Source: Neolewinella persica DSM 23188 (GTDB lineage Bacteria; Bacteroidota; Bacteroidia; Chitinophagales; Saprospiraceae). From it: DNA of 55,666 nt. How positions within the stretch are numbered: position 1 is the first letter of the stretch; the number at the start of each line of letters is the position of its first letter. The notes beneath the pieces are model-generated. The model was not told the origin of the DNA. It saw only the letters and a list, made by a program, of their open reading frames with translations, and searched no databases. The stretch covers positions 1 to 55,666 of the forward strand of contig NZ_KB890450.1 of NCBI RefSeq assembly GCF_000373105.1, in the 5' to 3' direction. Shown here in pieces: positions 55,408 to 55,666 of the stretch. The translations under genes and the position numbers were made by a program.

Positions 55408-55666
55408 GTAACCGTCCGAGCAACTACAGGCCGCCGCCTTGTTTTTCCGCCCACCGCTCCGGCAACAACTCCTCCAACCGATTAACCGGATGAGCACCGA
55501 TCCTGCCTAAGACGTCAGCCAGCCATTCCCAAGGATTAACGCCAGCATATTTGCAACTGGCGAAAAAGCTGTACATCATCGCCGCCCGTTGAGCGCCCTT
55601 ATGGGATCCGGCAAATAAATAATTCTTCCGGCCCAGGGCCAGCGGCCGGATGGAGTTTTCGATCAA
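55408..55666 (-). mobile_element. IS66-type element B (right end), inserted in element A
   Basis: The terminal repeat GTAACCGTCCGAGCAACTAC begins at 55408, and the element continues to the window edge in the opposite orientation to element A. The bases 55400-55407 (AGATAACG) are the expected 8-bp target duplication. Sequence 55408-55657 is the reverse complement of 1-250. Confidence 0.82.
55424..55666 (-). CDS. IS66 family transposase (TnpC), C-terminal fragment
   Basis: The last 80 codons of the element B transposase, ending in WAEKQGGGL with the stop at the edge of the terminal repeat. The 77 C-terminal residues equal those encoded at 1-234. The frame is open to the window edge, so the gene is truncated by the window and not by a mutation. 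Confidence 0.85.
   Translation of the reverse strand: MIENSIRPLALGRKNYLFAGSHKGAQRAAMMYSFFASCKYAGVNPWEWLADVLGRIGAHPVNRLEELLPERWAEKQGGGL

Overview
The window looks like chromosomal DNA of a Bacteroidota, plausibly a marine Saprospirales/Lewinella-type organism. The reasons are a secreted protein with HYR domains and a type IX secretion (T9SS) sorting domain, many lipoproteins, -7 boxes of the TAnnTTTG type, weak Shine-Dalgarno sequences, and a laminarin-type beta-glucan locus. No identity values or database searches were computed; family names rest on motifs read by eye.

Layout. (1) 1-3,106: an IS66-family end, a truncated gene, an AT-rich orphan gene and a tyrosine recombinase beside tRNA-Asp, i.e. 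one end of an element integrated at the tRNA 3' end. (2) 3.3-7.2 kb: a T9SS-exported HYR protein and a TonB-like protein. (3) 7.4-13.2 kb: a signalling cluster of a five-PAS sigma54 activator, an AraC regulator, a receiver-like protein without its phospho-Asp, and two thioredoxin-fold proteins without redox cysteines. (4) 13.8-20.5 kb: M14 carboxypeptidase, proline catabolism (pruA), a two-subunit Na+/solute symporter and an unknown secreted protein. (5) 20.7-38.1 kb: a co-directional beta-1,3(1,6)-glucan locus with two GH-A enzymes (one fused to a predicted outer-membrane barrel), a multi-module glycan-binding lipoprotein, GH16, a GH149-like beta-1,3-glucan phosphorylase, two GH17 enzymes, GH30 and a GPH/MFS symporter. 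A phosphoglucomutase at 40.8-42.5 kb could take up the Glc-1-P. No SusC/SusD pair is present. (6) 38.4-51.3 kb: penicillin-acylase-family hydrolase, pgm, serine hydrolase, an acetaldehyde dehydrogenase/DUF779/AraC module, a small lipoprotein and acs. (7) 51.6-54.9 kb: an AT-rich pair, a PIN-domain membrane protein and an Mrr-like nuclease, a candidate defence unit. (8) 54.9-55.7 kb: an IS3-type orfA interrupted by an IS66-type element that is itself interrupted by a second IS66-type element in the opposite orientation.

How the genes could work together: surface and periplasmic GH16/GH17/GH30 and the GH-A enzymes would cut laminarin-like glucan bound by the surface lipoprotein; the GPH symporter would import oligosaccharides; the leaderless GH17 and the GH149-like phosphorylase would finish them in the cytosol, giving glucose and Glc-1-P, with Pgm linking to glycolysis. 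Acs, the symporter pair and the aldehyde dehydrogenase point to C2 metabolism.

The intergenic DNA is unusual. Nearly every long gap holds self-complementary (fold-back) sequence, and several short motifs recur in different gaps. The window begins and ends in the same IS66 sequence in inverted orientation, so its edges are probably assembly breaks at a repeat.
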